Counted from the first letter of the stretch, positions 9,195-19,094 are shown. The stretch: 64,000 nucleotides of DNA from JAGVSV01 sp050952845 (GCA_050952845.1 JBMNLP010000001.1:1488001-1552000); one strand, 5' to 3'. A program made the numbers and translations. The notes: a model not told the origin generated them from the sequence alone.

Positions 9195-10976
9195 ATGGAA
9201 AGCAAGCATCATATTCTGGAACCTATCGCATTCAATCAGGTGAAAATTCTTGGTGGCATGTGGAAAAATCGCATTGATACTGTTCGAAAGATAACCACCC
9301 GCCACTGTGTCTCTAAATGTGAGGAAACTGGTCGTGTGGATAATTTTCGTAAGGCGTCAGGCCGTATAAAAGGTGAATTCAAGGGTATCTTTTTTGACGA
9401 TGCCGATGTTTATAAAACCATCGAAGCCATTGCTTACGTGTTAATGGATGAGTGGGATGACGAACTAAAAGCTATTGCAGATAACATGATTGACGAAATA
9501 TGCGTTGCACAAACAGAGGATGGCTATCTGTTCACCTTCTTTATATTAGGTGATATTAATAGCCGCTGGACCGACATGGACCATCACGAAGCTTTCTGTG
9601 TAGGCCAGCTTGTAGAAGCTGGCATCGCTTACCGTCAAGCTACTGGCGATAGTCGCCTATACAATGCAGGTGTGCGCGCTATTGACCAGATGATGGAAAC
9701 CTTGCTTTCCTATGAGGATGGCTGGATCAACGGCCATGAAGGCGTTGAAATGGCGCTTGTACACATGTACCGATACACTGGGGAGGATAAGTATCTTAAG
9801 TACGCTCAATGGTTCATCGAACAGCGAGGGCATGTTAAACTCCGCTTACCTATCTCATATTATAAAAAGTATTTTTTCACAGATGAATACTGCCAAAACA
9901 ATGTACCCGTGCGCGAGATGCAAAAAGTAGTAGGTCACGCTGTACGTGCCATGTATCTTTACTCCGGCATCGCAGACATTGCATCCATTACCGGTGAAAA
10001 GGCATTGACTGATGCATTAGAACGTGTTTGGAGCAATCTTCTCATAGCCAACACTTACATCACTGGCGGCATTGGCCAATCCTCTTTCAACGAAGGCTTT
10101 ACAGGCGATTTCTCGCTGCCTAATCTGCATGCCTACTGCGAAACCTGCGCATCTGTAGGCATGGCGTTCTGGAACCAGCGCATGAATCTGATAAACGGCG
10201 AAGCAAAGTATGCAGACGTGGTTGAAACTGAAATCATGAATGGTATTCTGTCGGGTCTATCACTAAAAGGTGACCATTTCTTTTATGAAAATCCATTATC
10301 TTCTACCGGTATACATCATCGCCGTGAATGGTTCACCGTACCCTGCTGTCCAACAAACCTGGTACGTTTTGTGCCATCCATTGGTAGCTATGTCTACGCC
10401 AAGGCTTCTGGTGAGCTATATGTGAACCAGTTTATTGCCTCGCGCGTTGATGCTGGTGATGGCATCGTCGTGCGCATGGAAACCGAGTATCCTTGGTGTA
10501 ACCGTATCGACATCCATGTAGAAGACTGCGAGGGCAAGCTGAAGCTAAACGTACGCAAGCCTGGCTGGTGTGAAAAGTGGACACTGGCCATCAACGGTGT
10601 AGAAGCCAACACCATTGTAGAGGATGGCTACCTGCGACTGATAGTCAAGGCTGGCGATGTAATCATGTTTACACCTGATATGCCTGTACGCCGTGTTTAT
10701 GCAGATCCTCGTGTACGCGAGAACATCAGCCGTGTAGCAGTTATGCGTGGTCCTGTGGTGTTCTGTGCCGAAGAAGTCGACAATCCCGGTATTCCCACAG
10801 AATACTTCCATGCTGATGCCTCATTAGCGAAAGATACCCCTTTGGACGAACATTTCGACGTCGAACTCTTCGGTGGTGTGAGCACCATTCAGGCTGGTAG
10901 CCTCAAACTGATTCCCTACTGCCTGTGGGATAATCGTACCGCCGGTGGTATGGCTGTGTGGCTCAGAGAAATCTAG
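9195..10976 (+). CDS. GH127-family beta-L-arabinofuranosidase
   Basis: This 593-residue cytosolic glycoside hydrolase lacks a signal peptide. The GH127 active site can be read directly. E316 and C318 in YCETCAS and the C384-C385 pair in CCPTN have the spacing of the zinc-binding Glu/Cys set in Bifidobacterium HypBA1, and E300 corresponds to its proposed acid/base. The known reaction is release of L-arabinose from beta-1,2-arabino-oligosaccharides; substrate here is inferred. An AAAAAGGAG ribosome site precedes the ATG. Codon use and AT content differ from the upstream housekeeping genes but match the regulator and transporter that follow, suggesting one catabolic unit. DUF1680 relatives in GH137, GH142 and GH146 are alternatives. 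Confidence 0.88.
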   Translation: MESKHHILEPIAFNQVKILGGMWKNRIDTVRKITTRHCVSKCEETGRVDNFRKASGRIKGEFKGIFFDDADVYKTIEAIAYVLMDEWDDELKAIADNMIDEICVAQTEDGYLFTFFILGDINSRWTDMDHHEAFCVGQLVEAGIAYRQATGDSRLYNAGVRAIDQMMETLLSYEDGWINGHEGVEMALVHMYRYTGEDKYLKYAQWFIEQRGHVKLRLPISYYKKYFFTDEYCQNNVPVREMQKVVGHAVRAMYLYSGIADIASITGEKALTDALERVWSNLLIANTYITGGIGQSSFNEGFTGDFSLPNLHAYCETCASVGMAFWNQRMNLINGEAKYADVVETEIMNGILSGLSLKGDHFFYENPLSSTGIHHRREWFTVPCCPTNLVRFVPSIGSYVYAKASGELYVNQFIASRVDAGDGIVVRMETEYPWCNRIDIHVEDCEGKLKLNVRKPGWCEKWTLAINGVEANTIVEDGYLRLIVKAGDVIMFTPDMPVRRVYADPRVRENISRVAVMRGPVVFCAEEVDNPGIPTEYFHADASLAKDTPLDEHFDVELFGGVSTIQAGSLKLIPYCLWDNRTAGGMAVWLREI

Positions 10977-11004
10977 TGTACAACAACTTTGTCATTGGAT
11001 TAGG

Positions 11005-11024
11005 GAGCGCATAGCGCTCTTTTT
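11005..11024 (+). terminator. Rho-independent terminator after the GH127 gene
   Basis: GAGCGC, a 3-base loop ATA and GCGCTC are followed by TTTTT. It lies 28 bases after the TAG stop of the glycosidase gene. Confidence 0.8.
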
Positions 11025-11055
11025 CGCTTAGCATTTCGTGGATGAGGTGATAGCT

Positions 11056-12561
11056 ATGCGCATTATCGTTGCAGACAACATACCGATGCAAGCCTGTGCA
11101 GTCGCGGAAGGTATTCACACCAAATGGCCCAAATGGGATATTCTAACTGCCTGCAACGGTCTAAAAATCGTCCGATATGTTAAGACAAGCCATGTCGATA
11201 TCATTATATCGGATATTTGTATGCCAAAAATGGATGGATTTGAAATGCTTACCGTCGTGCGGCGAATCTCTCCAAATACGAAAATCATACTCATCACTGC
11301 TGATCCCAAGTTTGAATATGCTCAAAAAGCACTAAGGCTTGGTGCAGCTGATATTTTGCTCAAGCCTGTGGATTTACCGGCATTATATGATCTGTTGGCT
11401 CATTTGACCAATGAAAAGCTGAACGACAGTAACCTGCAACAGAAAATATTCCAATGGCTGGAGTACGATTGGAATACGCTTGCTCCAGATGTTCAAAATA
11501 ATATCCGCGAACACTTTCCGCATGGTTGTATCTGTGCCATCAGTGCGCCGGCTAACGATTCATTTCCCCAACCTGGGCTCCTGGCTGAGAATATAGGTCT
11601 AACTCTTGATTGCATAGTTCAGGTTGTGAATATGTTATGCTTTTCTAAAGCAAAGCTGTACGCGCTGGTCTACGCCGAGGACAAAAGGTACTCCAGCCAG
11701 TTATATAAAGCCATTCAAGATGCAGCCATTCGACATGGCTTTCGAGCCGGCATATCAGCATGGTGTAACGATCTGCCAGCTCAAGGACATAAACTTTGGC
11801 TCTGTGCCCGTGAAGGCACGGAGCAAGCCTTCTATCGTTCAGCAGCCGTAATTCACTGCGACTCCCCATACATCTACCGTATACCTGAATTCCCAAGTAC
11901 ACATAAGCTATTATCATGGTTCGCTGCACCTGAAGGTTGGAAGAGAATTTTTGAACAACAAATCAAAGATATTGAGCATAGCAGCCCCGATTGTGTCGAA
12001 TTGATACGCAACACCCAACATGTTCTGCAGAATTGCGGTAAGATACTGTTGAATAATAGTGATAAAGCTTCAGAACCACCCTTAGACTATGATTTTAATC
12101 ATGTGACTTTTTTTAGTGAATACTGTTTATGTCTTGAAAACTCACTGGCTCAACTAGAAAAGCAGTATTGTCAAAATATCAACCATTCGAATCCTATAGG
12201 GACAGCCATAGACTATATTCGCAAACATTATATGGAACCTATCACGCTGGCTGACATGGCTTCGTTAACCCGGCTTTCGCCAAACTATTTTTCCACTTTG
12301 TTTCGAAAACAATCGTCCATATGCTTTACGGAATATGTGCTACAGGTGCGTTTGGAAAAAGCTTGCAGTATGTTGATAAATACGGATATGTTTGTATATG
12401 AAATTGCCAATGCCTGCGGATACGAAAATATCCGCTATTTCGTTCGAGTATTTAAGAACGCTTATGGTCTTTCTCCTACTAATTTTCGAAAGTGTTTCGG
12501 TAAAGGCAAGGCAAAGAGACTGCCCTCCAACTGCGTGTCGGAAAATCGCGAACTACTATGA
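11056..12561 (+). CDS. YesN/AraC-type response regulator
   Basis: Cytosolic two-component regulator of about 501 residues. The N-terminal receiver domain carries the phospho-acceptor D53 in IIISDICMPKMDG and the conserved Lys in LLKPVD. A long central linker of unknown fold follows (about 130-380). The C-terminal AraC double HTH (about 385-490) includes LADMASLTRLSPNYFSTLFR and YEIANACGYENIRYFVRVFK. Such regulators usually pair with a YesM histidine kinase and control sugar ABC transporters; no kinase gene is present nearby. ATG 11056 is chosen over 11038 because GAGGTGAT lies just upstream. Probable targets are the flanking glycosidase and the solute-binding operon; this is inference from position. 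Confidence 0.88.
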   Translation: MRIIVADNIPMQACAVAEGIHTKWPKWDILTACNGLKIVRYVKTSHVDIIISDICMPKMDGFEMLTVVRRISPNTKIILITADPKFEYAQKALRLGAADILLKPVDLPALYDLLAHLTNEKLNDSNLQQKIFQWLEYDWNTLAPDVQNNIREHFPHGCICAISAPANDSFPQPGLLAENIGLTLDCIVQVVNMLCFSKAKLYALVYAEDKRYSSQLYKAIQDAAIRHGFRAGISAWCNDLPAQGHKLWLCAREGTEQAFYRSAAVIHCDSPYIYRIPEFPSTHKLLSWFAAPEGWKRIFEQQIKDIEHSSPDCVELIRNTQHVLQNCGKILLNNSDKASEPPLDYDFNHVTFFSEYCLCLENSLAQLEKQYCQNINHSNPIGTAIDYIRKHYMEPITLADMASLTRLSPNYFSTLFRKQSSICFTEYVLQVRLEKACSMLINTDMFVYEIANACGYENIRYFVRVFKNAYGLSPTNFRKCFGKGKAKRLPSNCVSENRELL

Positions 12562-12734
12562 AACAAACCAGTATCCAAGTCAGCTACCGCATGAGGCTAA
12601 CATTCGACACTGAATATTAGTATCTAATGGTCTTAATAAAAAGACATTGCCACCATAGTAATTGTTTTTTATCGATTTGATCTGAATTCTATTACTGGAG
12701 CGTAATATATTGTACTTATCGTAAGATAGTTGAG

Positions 12735-12764
12735 TTGCAAGAAATAGTTCAATTGAATTATAAT
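12735..12764 (+). promoter_or_regulatory. Promoter of the sugar ABC transporter operon
   Basis: TTGCAA (12735-12740), an 18-base spacer and a perfect TATAAT (12759-12764) lie about 35 bases before the solute-binding protein ATG. The 237-bp intergenic region around it holds nothing else that I recognise. Confidence 0.7.
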
Positions 12765-12798
12765 GAATTGAGTAGATTTAAGAAAGGAGAAACTATTA

Positions 12799-14145
12799 AT
12801 GAAAAAACTTGTTTCTATGATGCTCGTTGTGACCATGGTGCTCATGTTTGGTTTGTCCGCTACTGCAGAAAGCAAAAAGTGGGAAGGCCACAGCATCGTC
12901 TTCGCTGGTTGGGGCGATGGCGCTGAGAAAGCCGCCACCGAGGCAGCTATCGCTGCTTTCGAAGAAGCAACTGGTTGCAAAGTGAATTACATCAATAATA
13001 ACTCTGACTTTGATACCAAAATCACTGCCATGATTGCCGCAGGCGAACAGCTTGACTGTGCAATGCTTGAGTCGGGTACCATTGCATACCCCATGGCTGC
13101 TGAAGGCCGTCTAGAGCCTCTGGATGCTTACATGGAAGCCTCCAACATATCCATGGATGACTATGTCGCGGCTTCCTATTACTATGATGATGAGGGCAAT
13201 ATCATCTCCTGGTCCGGCTGCATTGAGTTGATGTGTTTGTTTTACAGTAAGGATGTCTTTGATGCTGCTGGTATTGATTATCCTCCGGTCAGTCCTGCAG
13301 ATGCTTGGACGTGGGAAGAGTTTGTTGACATCGCCACTAAGCTGACTAAGGATGCCGCTGGCTTAACCCCAGCCGATGAAGGATTCGATCCTGATAACAT
13401 CATGCAGTATGGTGTTGATATCAGCGCATGGTGGCCGACCTGGGGATCCTTCATCCTTTCCAATGGCGGTCAAGTTGTCGATGCTGAAGGCAACTTCGCT
13501 ATGAATCAGCCCAAGGCTGTCGAGGCTCTGCAAGCATTCTGCGACCTGAAGAATGTTCATCACGTTGCCCCCACTGTCATCGCTTCTGAATCATTGCCCT
13601 CCTCCGATGTCGCGCTGCTGACTGGTCAGCTGGGTATGGTAATCGGTGGTCAATGGAGTGCTCTGACCTATGCAGAAGCCGGTATTAACCTCGGTATCGC
13701 ACCTATCCCAAAGTTTGGAGATGAAGTCGTTTCTGTTTGCACTAACGGCATGTTCTGTATCTTCTCCGCTTCGCAGGAAAAGGACGCTGCCTGGGATCTG
13801 ATCCGTTATTTAAACGATCCTGCTCTTGATCTCACTCTGTTTAAGAATGGCAACCGCATGCCCACTTCGCTGGCTTGGCTGACCGAGAAAGAGAAACTGG
13901 ACCAATGGGTCGGCGAGAACAACCCTGCTCGTCCGGAGGGTTACGAAGGTGTTATCGACATGTTGATCAACAACTCAGTTGCACCTTTGACCGGCCAGAT
14001 CATCGGTTTCCCGGATCTGATCAACCTGATCAACGCCGCGGTTAGTGAAATTCTTTATGGTAATATGACCGCTCAGGATGCCATGGATATGGTTGCTGAG
14101 CAAATCACTGAGTCTGGTTTGAAAATCGGCTTGCGTAGCTTCTGA
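12799..14145 (+). CDS. ABC transporter extracellular sugar-binding protein (family 1)
   Basis: This 448-residue exported protein begins MKKLVSMMLVVTMVLMFGLS and has a signal peptide cleaved near ATAES. No lipobox Cys is visible, unusual for a Gram-positive solute-binding protein, so anchoring is unclear. The family 1 signature region (VVDAEGNFAMNQPKAVEALQ, DVALLTGQLGMVIGGQW) is typical of carbohydrate-binding components. AAGGAG lies upstream. Given the GH127 enzyme next door, arabino-oligosaccharides are the likely ligand, though this is inference. Two stem-loops separate it from the permease genes, which probably makes this transcript more abundant. Confidence 0.9.
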   Translation: MKKLVSMMLVVTMVLMFGLSATAESKKWEGHSIVFAGWGDGAEKAATEAAIAAFEEATGCKVNYINNNSDFDTKITAMIAAGEQLDCAMLESGTIAYPMAAEGRLEPLDAYMEASNISMDDYVAASYYYDDEGNIISWSGCIELMCLFYSKDVFDAAGIDYPPVSPADAWTWEEFVDIATKLTKDAAGLTPADEGFDPDNIMQYGVDISAWWPTWGSFILSNGGQVVDAEGNFAMNQPKAVEALQAFCDLKNVHHVAPTVIASESLPSSDVALLTGQLGMVIGGQWSALTYAEAGINLGIAPIPKFGDEVVSVCTNGMFCIFSASQEKDAAWDLIRYLNDPALDLTLFKNGNRMPTSLAWLTEKEKLDQWVGENNPARPEGYEGVIDMLINNSVAPLTGQIIGFPDLINLINAAVSEILYGNMTAQDAMDMVAEQITESGLKIGLRSF

Positions 14146-14154
14146 TTTAATTCC

Positions 14155-14207
14155 AATGGTCGGTTTCACTGACCATTCTTGACGGGGCACGGTTTTGGAC
14201 CGTGCCC
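14155..14207 (+). promoter_or_regulatory. Two consecutive stem-loops between binding-protein and permease genes
   Basis: The first hairpin pairs AATGGTC (14155-14161) with GACCATT (14171-14177). The second pairs GGGCACGG (14185-14192) with CCGTGCCC (14200-14207). Neither is followed by a proper U-run, so they suit 3'-end protection or partial termination rather than full termination. This is a known way to express the binding protein above the membrane parts. Confidence 0.65.
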
Positions 14208-14248
14208 TGTCTCATAAGACCTTACATCTGACCAGGAGGATGTCCTAT

Positions 14249-15187
14249 ATGGCTGCGATACAGACAACGACTAAACAGATGATGAAGCATTCCCAATGGA
14301 AAAGGCGTGAACAGATAGCCGGATGGTTGTTCGCAGCGCCAGCGCTCATTGGCTTCTTGGCACTCACGCTGCTTCCCATGCTCTTTTCGCTTTACTGGAG
14401 TATGACGGATTTCAATGTTTTTAAGCAGCAAACCTCTTTCATTGGCCTTACAAATTATCAAAAGATGTTCAGTTCTAAAGATCTATACTTTTCCGATTCA
14501 CTAAAAGCTACGGCATATTACGCACTTCTGAACGTACCCGCCTCTATCCTTTTCTCCTTTATTCTAGCACTGATGCTTTCTACAAATATCAAAGGCCGAG
14601 GCATCTTTCGTAGCTTATTTTATCTCCCCTCAATCATCCCCACTGTCGCCTCGTGCATGGTTTGGGTCTGGCTGTTAAACCAACAATACGGCTTGATCAA
14701 CGTGGTTCTTAAAGCCATTGGTATCACCCCCCCGGGATGGATCTGGGACAAAAATACCGTTATTCCCACCCTGGTGATGATAAATCTCTGGAACACTGGT
14801 GGTACGATGGTCATTTTCCTTGCCGGTATCATGAATATCCCAAAGGTGTATTATGAAGCTATCACCGTGGACGGTGGCAATGCATTCCACAAAATAATCT
14901 ACATTACAATTCCCATGGTCACCCCCACCATTTTCTTCAACACCATCATGGCTATCATCAATTCACTGCAGGTGTTTACTCAAGGCTATATCATGACCAG
15001 TGGTGGACCTGGTAATGCATCCCTGTTTTACTGCTTGTACCTGTACCGCGAAGCATTTCAGAACGCTGAGATGGGCTATGCCTGTGCGCTGGCATGGCTA
15101 CTATTCATCATCGTGCTTGCGCTAACAATGTTGGTGATGAAAAGCCAGAACAAGTGGGTTTATTATGAGGATGGAGGTAACAACTGA
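14249..15187 (+). CDS. ABC sugar transporter permease, MalF/UgpA type
   Basis: Integral membrane protein of 312 residues with six predicted TM helices. The first is around LFAAPALIGFLALTLLPML. The inner-membrane EAA loop reads YYEAITVDGGNAFHKIIYITIP, the ATPase docking motif of binding-protein-dependent permeases. Start ATG 14249 is set by AGGAGG at 14234-14239; the upstream ATGs would place that site inside the gene. The stop TGA overlaps the ATG of the next permease. Confidence 0.92.
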   Translation: MAAIQTTTKQMMKHSQWKRREQIAGWLFAAPALIGFLALTLLPMLFSLYWSMTDFNVFKQQTSFIGLTNYQKMFSSKDLYFSDSLKATAYYALLNVPASILFSFILALMLSTNIKGRGIFRSLFYLPSIIPTVASCMVWVWLLNQQYGLINVVLKAIGITPPGWIWDKNTVIPTLVMINLWNTGGTMVIFLAGIMNIPKVYYEAITVDGGNAFHKIIYITIPMVTPTIFFNTIMAIINSLQVFTQGYIMTSGGPGNASLFYCLYLYREAFQNAEMGYACALAWLLFIIVLALTMLVMKSQNKWVYYEDGGNN

Positions 15188-16029
15188 TGCATGATACTCA
15201 TATACGGAGTGTATTCAGCAAAACGCTGATCTATGCGTTCCTGATTATCGTATGCACTCTGGCGCTCATGCCCTTTCTTTGGATGCTACGCAGTTCTTTC
15301 ATGGGCCTCAAACAGATGTACAAGATTCCTACCGAGTGGATACCGAATCCGTGGACGATTGAAAACTATCAGCATGCTATCAAAGACACTGGTATGCTGG
15401 GCTACCTGGGTAACACCATATATATCGTTGTCATGAACGTCATTGGGACCACCCTGACATCCTCCATGGCTGCCTACGCCTTTGCAAGGCTTAAGTGGAA
15501 GGGGCGTGACTTTATATTCGTTCTGTTGCTAAGTTCCATGATGCTGCCTGGTGCAGTTACTATGATTCCTGTTTATGTCGGCTGGAGCCGTCTTGGTGCC
15601 ATTGACACCTACTGGCCTTTAATTCTGCCCTCATTCCTTGGAGGTGGTGCATACAATATCTTTCTGTTGCGTCAGTTCATGAAAGGCGTCCCTGGAGAAC
15701 TGGACGAAGCTGCCTCCATCGACGGTGCAAGCAAGATACGCATTTACTGGAATCTGGTTCTGCCACTGAGCAAGTCCGCTCTAGTGGTCGTTGCCATGTT
15801 CTGTTTCATGGGCGTTTGGAACGACTTCATGGGACCCCTGCTTTATCTGAACACTGAGTCTAAGTACACTGTTTCCATTAGTCTTCAGTCACTGCGGGGC
15901 TCCTACTCCTCCAAGTGGAACCTAATCATGGCAGCCTCAGCCATTGCTGTCTTGCCATGTGTGCTTGTATTTCTTTTCGGACAAAAGCACATCATCGGCG
16001 GTATTGCCATTTCAGGCATCAAGGGATAG
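15187..16029 (+). CDS. ABC sugar transporter permease, MalG/UgpE type
   Basis: Second permease subunit, 280 residues with six TM helices. The EAA loop reads ELDEAASIDGASKIRIYWNLVLP. It overlaps the preceding gene by one base (TGATG), so translation is coupled. No ATP-binding subunit follows before the terminator. The transporter most likely uses a shared MsmK/MalK-like ATPase encoded elsewhere, as is known for many Firmicute sugar importers. Confidence 0.92.
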   Translation: MHDTHIRSVFSKTLIYAFLIIVCTLALMPFLWMLRSSFMGLKQMYKIPTEWIPNPWTIENYQHAIKDTGMLGYLGNTIYIVVMNVIGTTLTSSMAAYAFARLKWKGRDFIFVLLLSSMMLPGAVTMIPVYVGWSRLGAIDTYWPLILPSFLGGGAYNIFLLRQFMKGVPGELDEAASIDGASKIRIYWNLVLPLSKSALVVVAMFCFMGVWNDFMGPLLYLNTESKYTVSISLQSLRGSYSSKWNLIMAASAIAVLPCVLVFLFGQKHIIGGIAISGIKG

Positions 16030-16051
16030 TTCCGAAGTAAGCCAATTAAAT

Positions 16052-16087
16052 AGCTCTGCTCGGAATATAATGGGTGGAGCTTTTTTC
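16052..16087 (+). terminator. Rho-independent terminator of the ABC transporter operon
   Basis: AGCTCTGCTC pairs with GGGTGGAGCT (with G-U wobbles), followed by a run of six T. It lies 22 bases after the permease stop. Confidence 0.72.
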
Positions 16088-16103
16088 TTAATACTGATTT
16101 TTT

Positions 16104-18890
16104 CTATTGCGACGCAGCTGCCATGGCCTGCGTCAGCGCGCTCATCGCTTCGGTCAAAACCTGGGCATCGAAGGTTTGCGCCAGCAGGGTCTCCAGGTTG
16201 TTGATGGCTGCCAGCAACGTCGCGTGTGCCTGCGTATCGCCTGGCAGCGCTGCCAGCTGCAGCGAAGCCTGGGTCAGCAGCGTTTTAGCATCGTTCACAA
16301 GCGTCTGTTCAAACAGCCCGATACCGGATCCGCCCGGCGTCTGGTGCAGGGTGCAGGTAGCAGCAGATAGCAGCGCCGTGTTGACATTTTGGTCCGCTGT
16401 AAAATGAATGGGTGCATAGGGACCCAAATAGTCGCTGATGACAGACGCATACTGGGTGTTGAGCAGCTGCTGCAGAGGATGACCTGACGGCAGCACCACC
16501 AAGCCGCGCGTGGCACGCATTTCAGCCGGGCAGTATTCCCCTGCCAGCATGTTGGTGGCGGTGCAGATGGTCGCAGCGATGTGCAGCTGGCAGTTGTCCC
16601 TGGGGGCCGTTTCAGCAGGCCACCAGTCTGTCACGGTGCCGTATTGCATGGCATCGTTGCGGCAGGCATCGGTTGCCAGCTGGCCACTGACAGCGCAGGT
16701 GGTGACCCGGACCAAACCGCATTCCTCCGGAGAACTCTTGATGATGTCCTGGTTTGGCAAACCCTTGGCAGTATGAATAGCCTCCATGAACGCCTTCCAC
16801 AGCTTGGCTGCGCTGTTGCCGCCCGTTGTCTTGCTAGATAGCGACTTGTAGTTGTCGTGGCCGATCCAGACGGCGCCAGCATACCAGCCGGTCAGCCCCG
16901 TGAAAAACACGCCCTTCTGGTCGCTGTTGGTGCCGGTCTTACCGGCAACAGTTTGCCCGCGAATGCCGGCGGCTTTGCCGGTGCCCTTGGACACAGCATC
17001 CTTCAACATATCGATGGTTAGCCAGGCAGTGGAACTCTTGAACACCTCCCGGCGCTGTTGTTGCTGGTGGCTGTCATAGATAACCTGGTTGTCGTCGTCA
17101 AGAATGGCCAGGAACGACAGCGGCGACTGGTATATTCCACCGTTACCCAGCACGCCGAAAGCCACCGCCATCTCTACGGCCGATATGCCGCTGGACCCCA
17201 GCGCCACGCCAAAAGGCGTCGCGTTGATGTGAGCTTTCGATACACCCAGCCGCAGCAGGAAATCCACTGACCGCTCCACGCCCACATAGTTCATCAGGGC
17301 TTGTGCAGCCGCCGTGTTGTCGCTTTTGACCAGAGCGGTTCGGAATGTTTCCGGGCCGCGGTAGTTGCTTCCCCCGTAGTTTTTTGGCCAGGAATCCTGC
17401 CCATCAGCGCCGCGCCAACCGGCAATGGGCACGGGCATGTTGTACACGATGGACCCGCCGCCGCCGCCCAGCTCGATAGCCGGGGCATATACGCTGATGG
17501 GCTTAATGGACGAGCCCACGGGCATGTTCATGTCGGTGGCGCGGTTCAGCGTTTTGCGCTGGGTGGGCGGCGTGCGGCTGCCTACAATAGCCTTCAGCTC
17601 GCCTGACCTGTAGTCCAGCACCACAGCACAAGCCTGTGGTTGCTCGATGTCCTGGTAGGTACCATCAGCATTGCGTGCGCGGTATACGCTGTCCCCCGGA
17701 TCGCGGAGCTTGGGATAGTCTTTGTAATTGTAGAGGGTTTGCTCTACCTGTCTTTGTATGTCGGTATCCAGCGCCAGGTACACCTTGTAGCCGCCGGTGC
17801 GCAGCTCCCGCTCCATGGCGTTGCGGTTGTACGCCGTGTCCTCCAGCGAGCGCATGGACAAAAAGGTCTTCACCACGTCACGAACAGCATATTCCACATA
17901 GTGTACATAGGGATACAACTCCCTGCTTTCGGGCGACTCGCGCAACACGACCGCCGTCTCCAGGTTCAGGGCCTCGGTATATTCCGCGTGCGTGATGAAC
18001 TGATTTTCGTACATCATGCGCAGCACGTAGTTGGTGCGGTTATTGGTGATAGCAGGATAATCCGTCGTATCGGACTGCCTCATATACAGGTTGCGCCGGC
18101 AGTTGTAATAATAGGGATTGGTCGTCATGCCGGCCAGCATCGCGCATTCGCGCAGCGTTAAATCATGCAGCTCCTTGCCAAAGTAGCCGGTCGCCGCCAC
18201 CTTGACACCATAGTAGTTTTCGCCCAGATAAATCGTGTTGAGATAGCTTTCCAGAATTTCATCCTTGGTGTTGCGCCGCTCCAACTGCATGGCAAGGTAA
18301 GCTTCCTGGATTTTTCGCTTATAGCTTTTTTCACTGGAAAGCATGGTGTTTTTGATCAGCTGCTGGGTGATCGTGGACCCGCCCTGTTGGGAACCTGACA
18401 CAAAGTTCTTGATAAAAGCACCCAGGATCCGCTTGACATCCACGCCGCTGTGGTTAAAGAAGCGCGCGTCCTCCACCGCTACAAAAGCATTGCGCAATTG
18501 CATCGGCATCGAAGCAATGCTGACCATGATGCGGTTTTCAGTACCTTTGTAATCGGTGATCAGGTTGCCATCCCTGTCGTAAAAGAAAGATGTCTGCGCC
18601 TGGCTATCGATCTTCTCCAGGTCGAGCATGGGTGCCGTCTCCACATAAGCCTTGGCGATGCCCACCACCACGCCGATGCCTGCTAACCCGAATATCAGCA
18701 CCAGCGTCAGCATCATGCGAAACGCATTGATCAGCACTGCCAGCACAAAGCTGGGCTTTCTGGTGCGCTGTTTAAATAGCCGACTTTCCCGTTTTTTGGG
18801 CTGCTTCGTCTCAGCATAAGCATAAGGGTTTAGCTCATTGTCCTGCCAATAACTCAATGTTTTCCTGCCCAATCCGTTCTCCGGCGTCAT
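16104..18890 (-). CDS. Class A penicillin-binding protein (PBP1A-like)
   Basis: Bifunctional peptidoglycan synthase of about 928 residues. It has a short cytosolic tail and a TM anchor (MMLTLVLIFGLAGIGVVVGI). The GT51 glycosyltransferase domain shows VEDARFFNHSGVD with the catalytic Glu, then GGSTITQQLIKN. The transpeptidase has its serine motif in GSSIKPIS, SDN in VKSDNTAAA, and KTGTN. After these comes a C-terminal region of about 250 residues with Cys pairs and a helical tail rich in Ala and Leu, of unknown role. The start is uncertain: the frame opens at GTG 18926, but a TATAAT box (18911-18906 on this strand) would put transcription near 18899. ATG 18890 is therefore preferred, with a very short leader and no clear ribosome site. 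Confidence 0.9.
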   Translation of the reverse strand: MTPENGLGRKTLSYWQDNELNPYAYAETKQPKKRESRLFKQRTRKPSFVLAVLINAFRMMLTLVLIFGLAGIGVVVGIAKAYVETAPMLDLEKIDSQAQTSFFYDRDGNLITDYKGTENRIMVSIASMPMQLRNAFVAVEDARFFNHSGVDVKRILGAFIKNFVSGSQQGGSTITQQLIKNTMLSSEKSYKRKIQEAYLAMQLERRNTKDEILESYLNTIYLGENYYGVKVAATGYFGKELHDLTLRECAMLAGMTTNPYYYNCRRNLYMRQSDTTDYPAITNNRTNYVLRMMYENQFITHAEYTEALNLETAVVLRESPESRELYPYVHYVEYAVRDVVKTFLSMRSLEDTAYNRNAMERELRTGGYKVYLALDTDIQRQVEQTLYNYKDYPKLRDPGDSVYRARNADGTYQDIEQPQACAVVLDYRSGELKAIVGSRTPPTQRKTLNRATDMNMPVGSSIKPISVYAPAIELGGGGGSIVYNMPVPIAGWRGADGQDSWPKNYGGSNYRGPETFRTALVKSDNTAAAQALMNYVGVERSVDFLLRLGVSKAHINATPFGVALGSSGISAVEMAVAFGVLGNGGIYQSPLSFLAILDDDNQVIYDSHQQQQRREVFKSSTAWLTIDMLKDAVSKGTGKAAGIRGQTVAGKTGTNSDQKGVFFTGLTGWYAGAVWIGHDNYKSLSSKTTGGNSAAKLWKAFMEAIHTAKGLPNQDIIKSSPEECGLVRVTTCAVSGQLATDACRNDAMQYGTVTDWWPAETAPRDNCQLHIAATICTATNMLAGEYCPAEMRATRGLVVLPSGHPLQQLLNTQYASVISDYLGPYAPIHFTADQNVNTALLSAATCTLHQTPGGSGIGLFEQTLVNDAKTLLTQASLQLAALPGDTQAHATLLAAINNLETLLAQTFDAQVLTEAMSALTQAMAAASQ

Positions 18891-18905
18891 TATCGCCGGA
18901 AGCCA

Positions 18906-18934
18906 ATTATACCACAGAGCAGACACACGGAAAA
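18906..18934 (-). promoter_or_regulatory. Possible promoter of the PBP gene
   Basis: TTTTCC (18934-18929), 17 bases, then TATAAT (18911-18906) on the minus strand. The -35 is poor. If used, the mRNA leader would be around 10 bases long. Confidence 0.35.
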
Positions 18935-18996
18935 GAGCGGCTAAATGACTTTAAACTCTGCTGTACTACCGCTCATCTGGATAGGATGCCGTGGTA

Positions 18997-19025
18997 TTGA
19001 CACCTGCACGAGAATACATTAGAAT
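18997..19025 (+). promoter_or_regulatory. Promoter of the Ig-like repeat membrane protein gene
   Basis: Perfect TTGACA (18997-19002), 17-base spacer, TAGAAT (19020-19025), about 70 bases before the ATG at 19095. Confidence 0.75.
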
Positions 19026-19094
19026 AAGCTGGTACAAGCTTCCAATATCCGTATCATGGCGCGGACAGCGCGTACGGAAGGGGGGAAATTGGGT

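Noticed and set aside
12180..12200. tRNA T-loop-like CATTCGAATCC
   Set aside because: It lies inside the response regulator gene and no acceptor or anticodon stem can be built around it.
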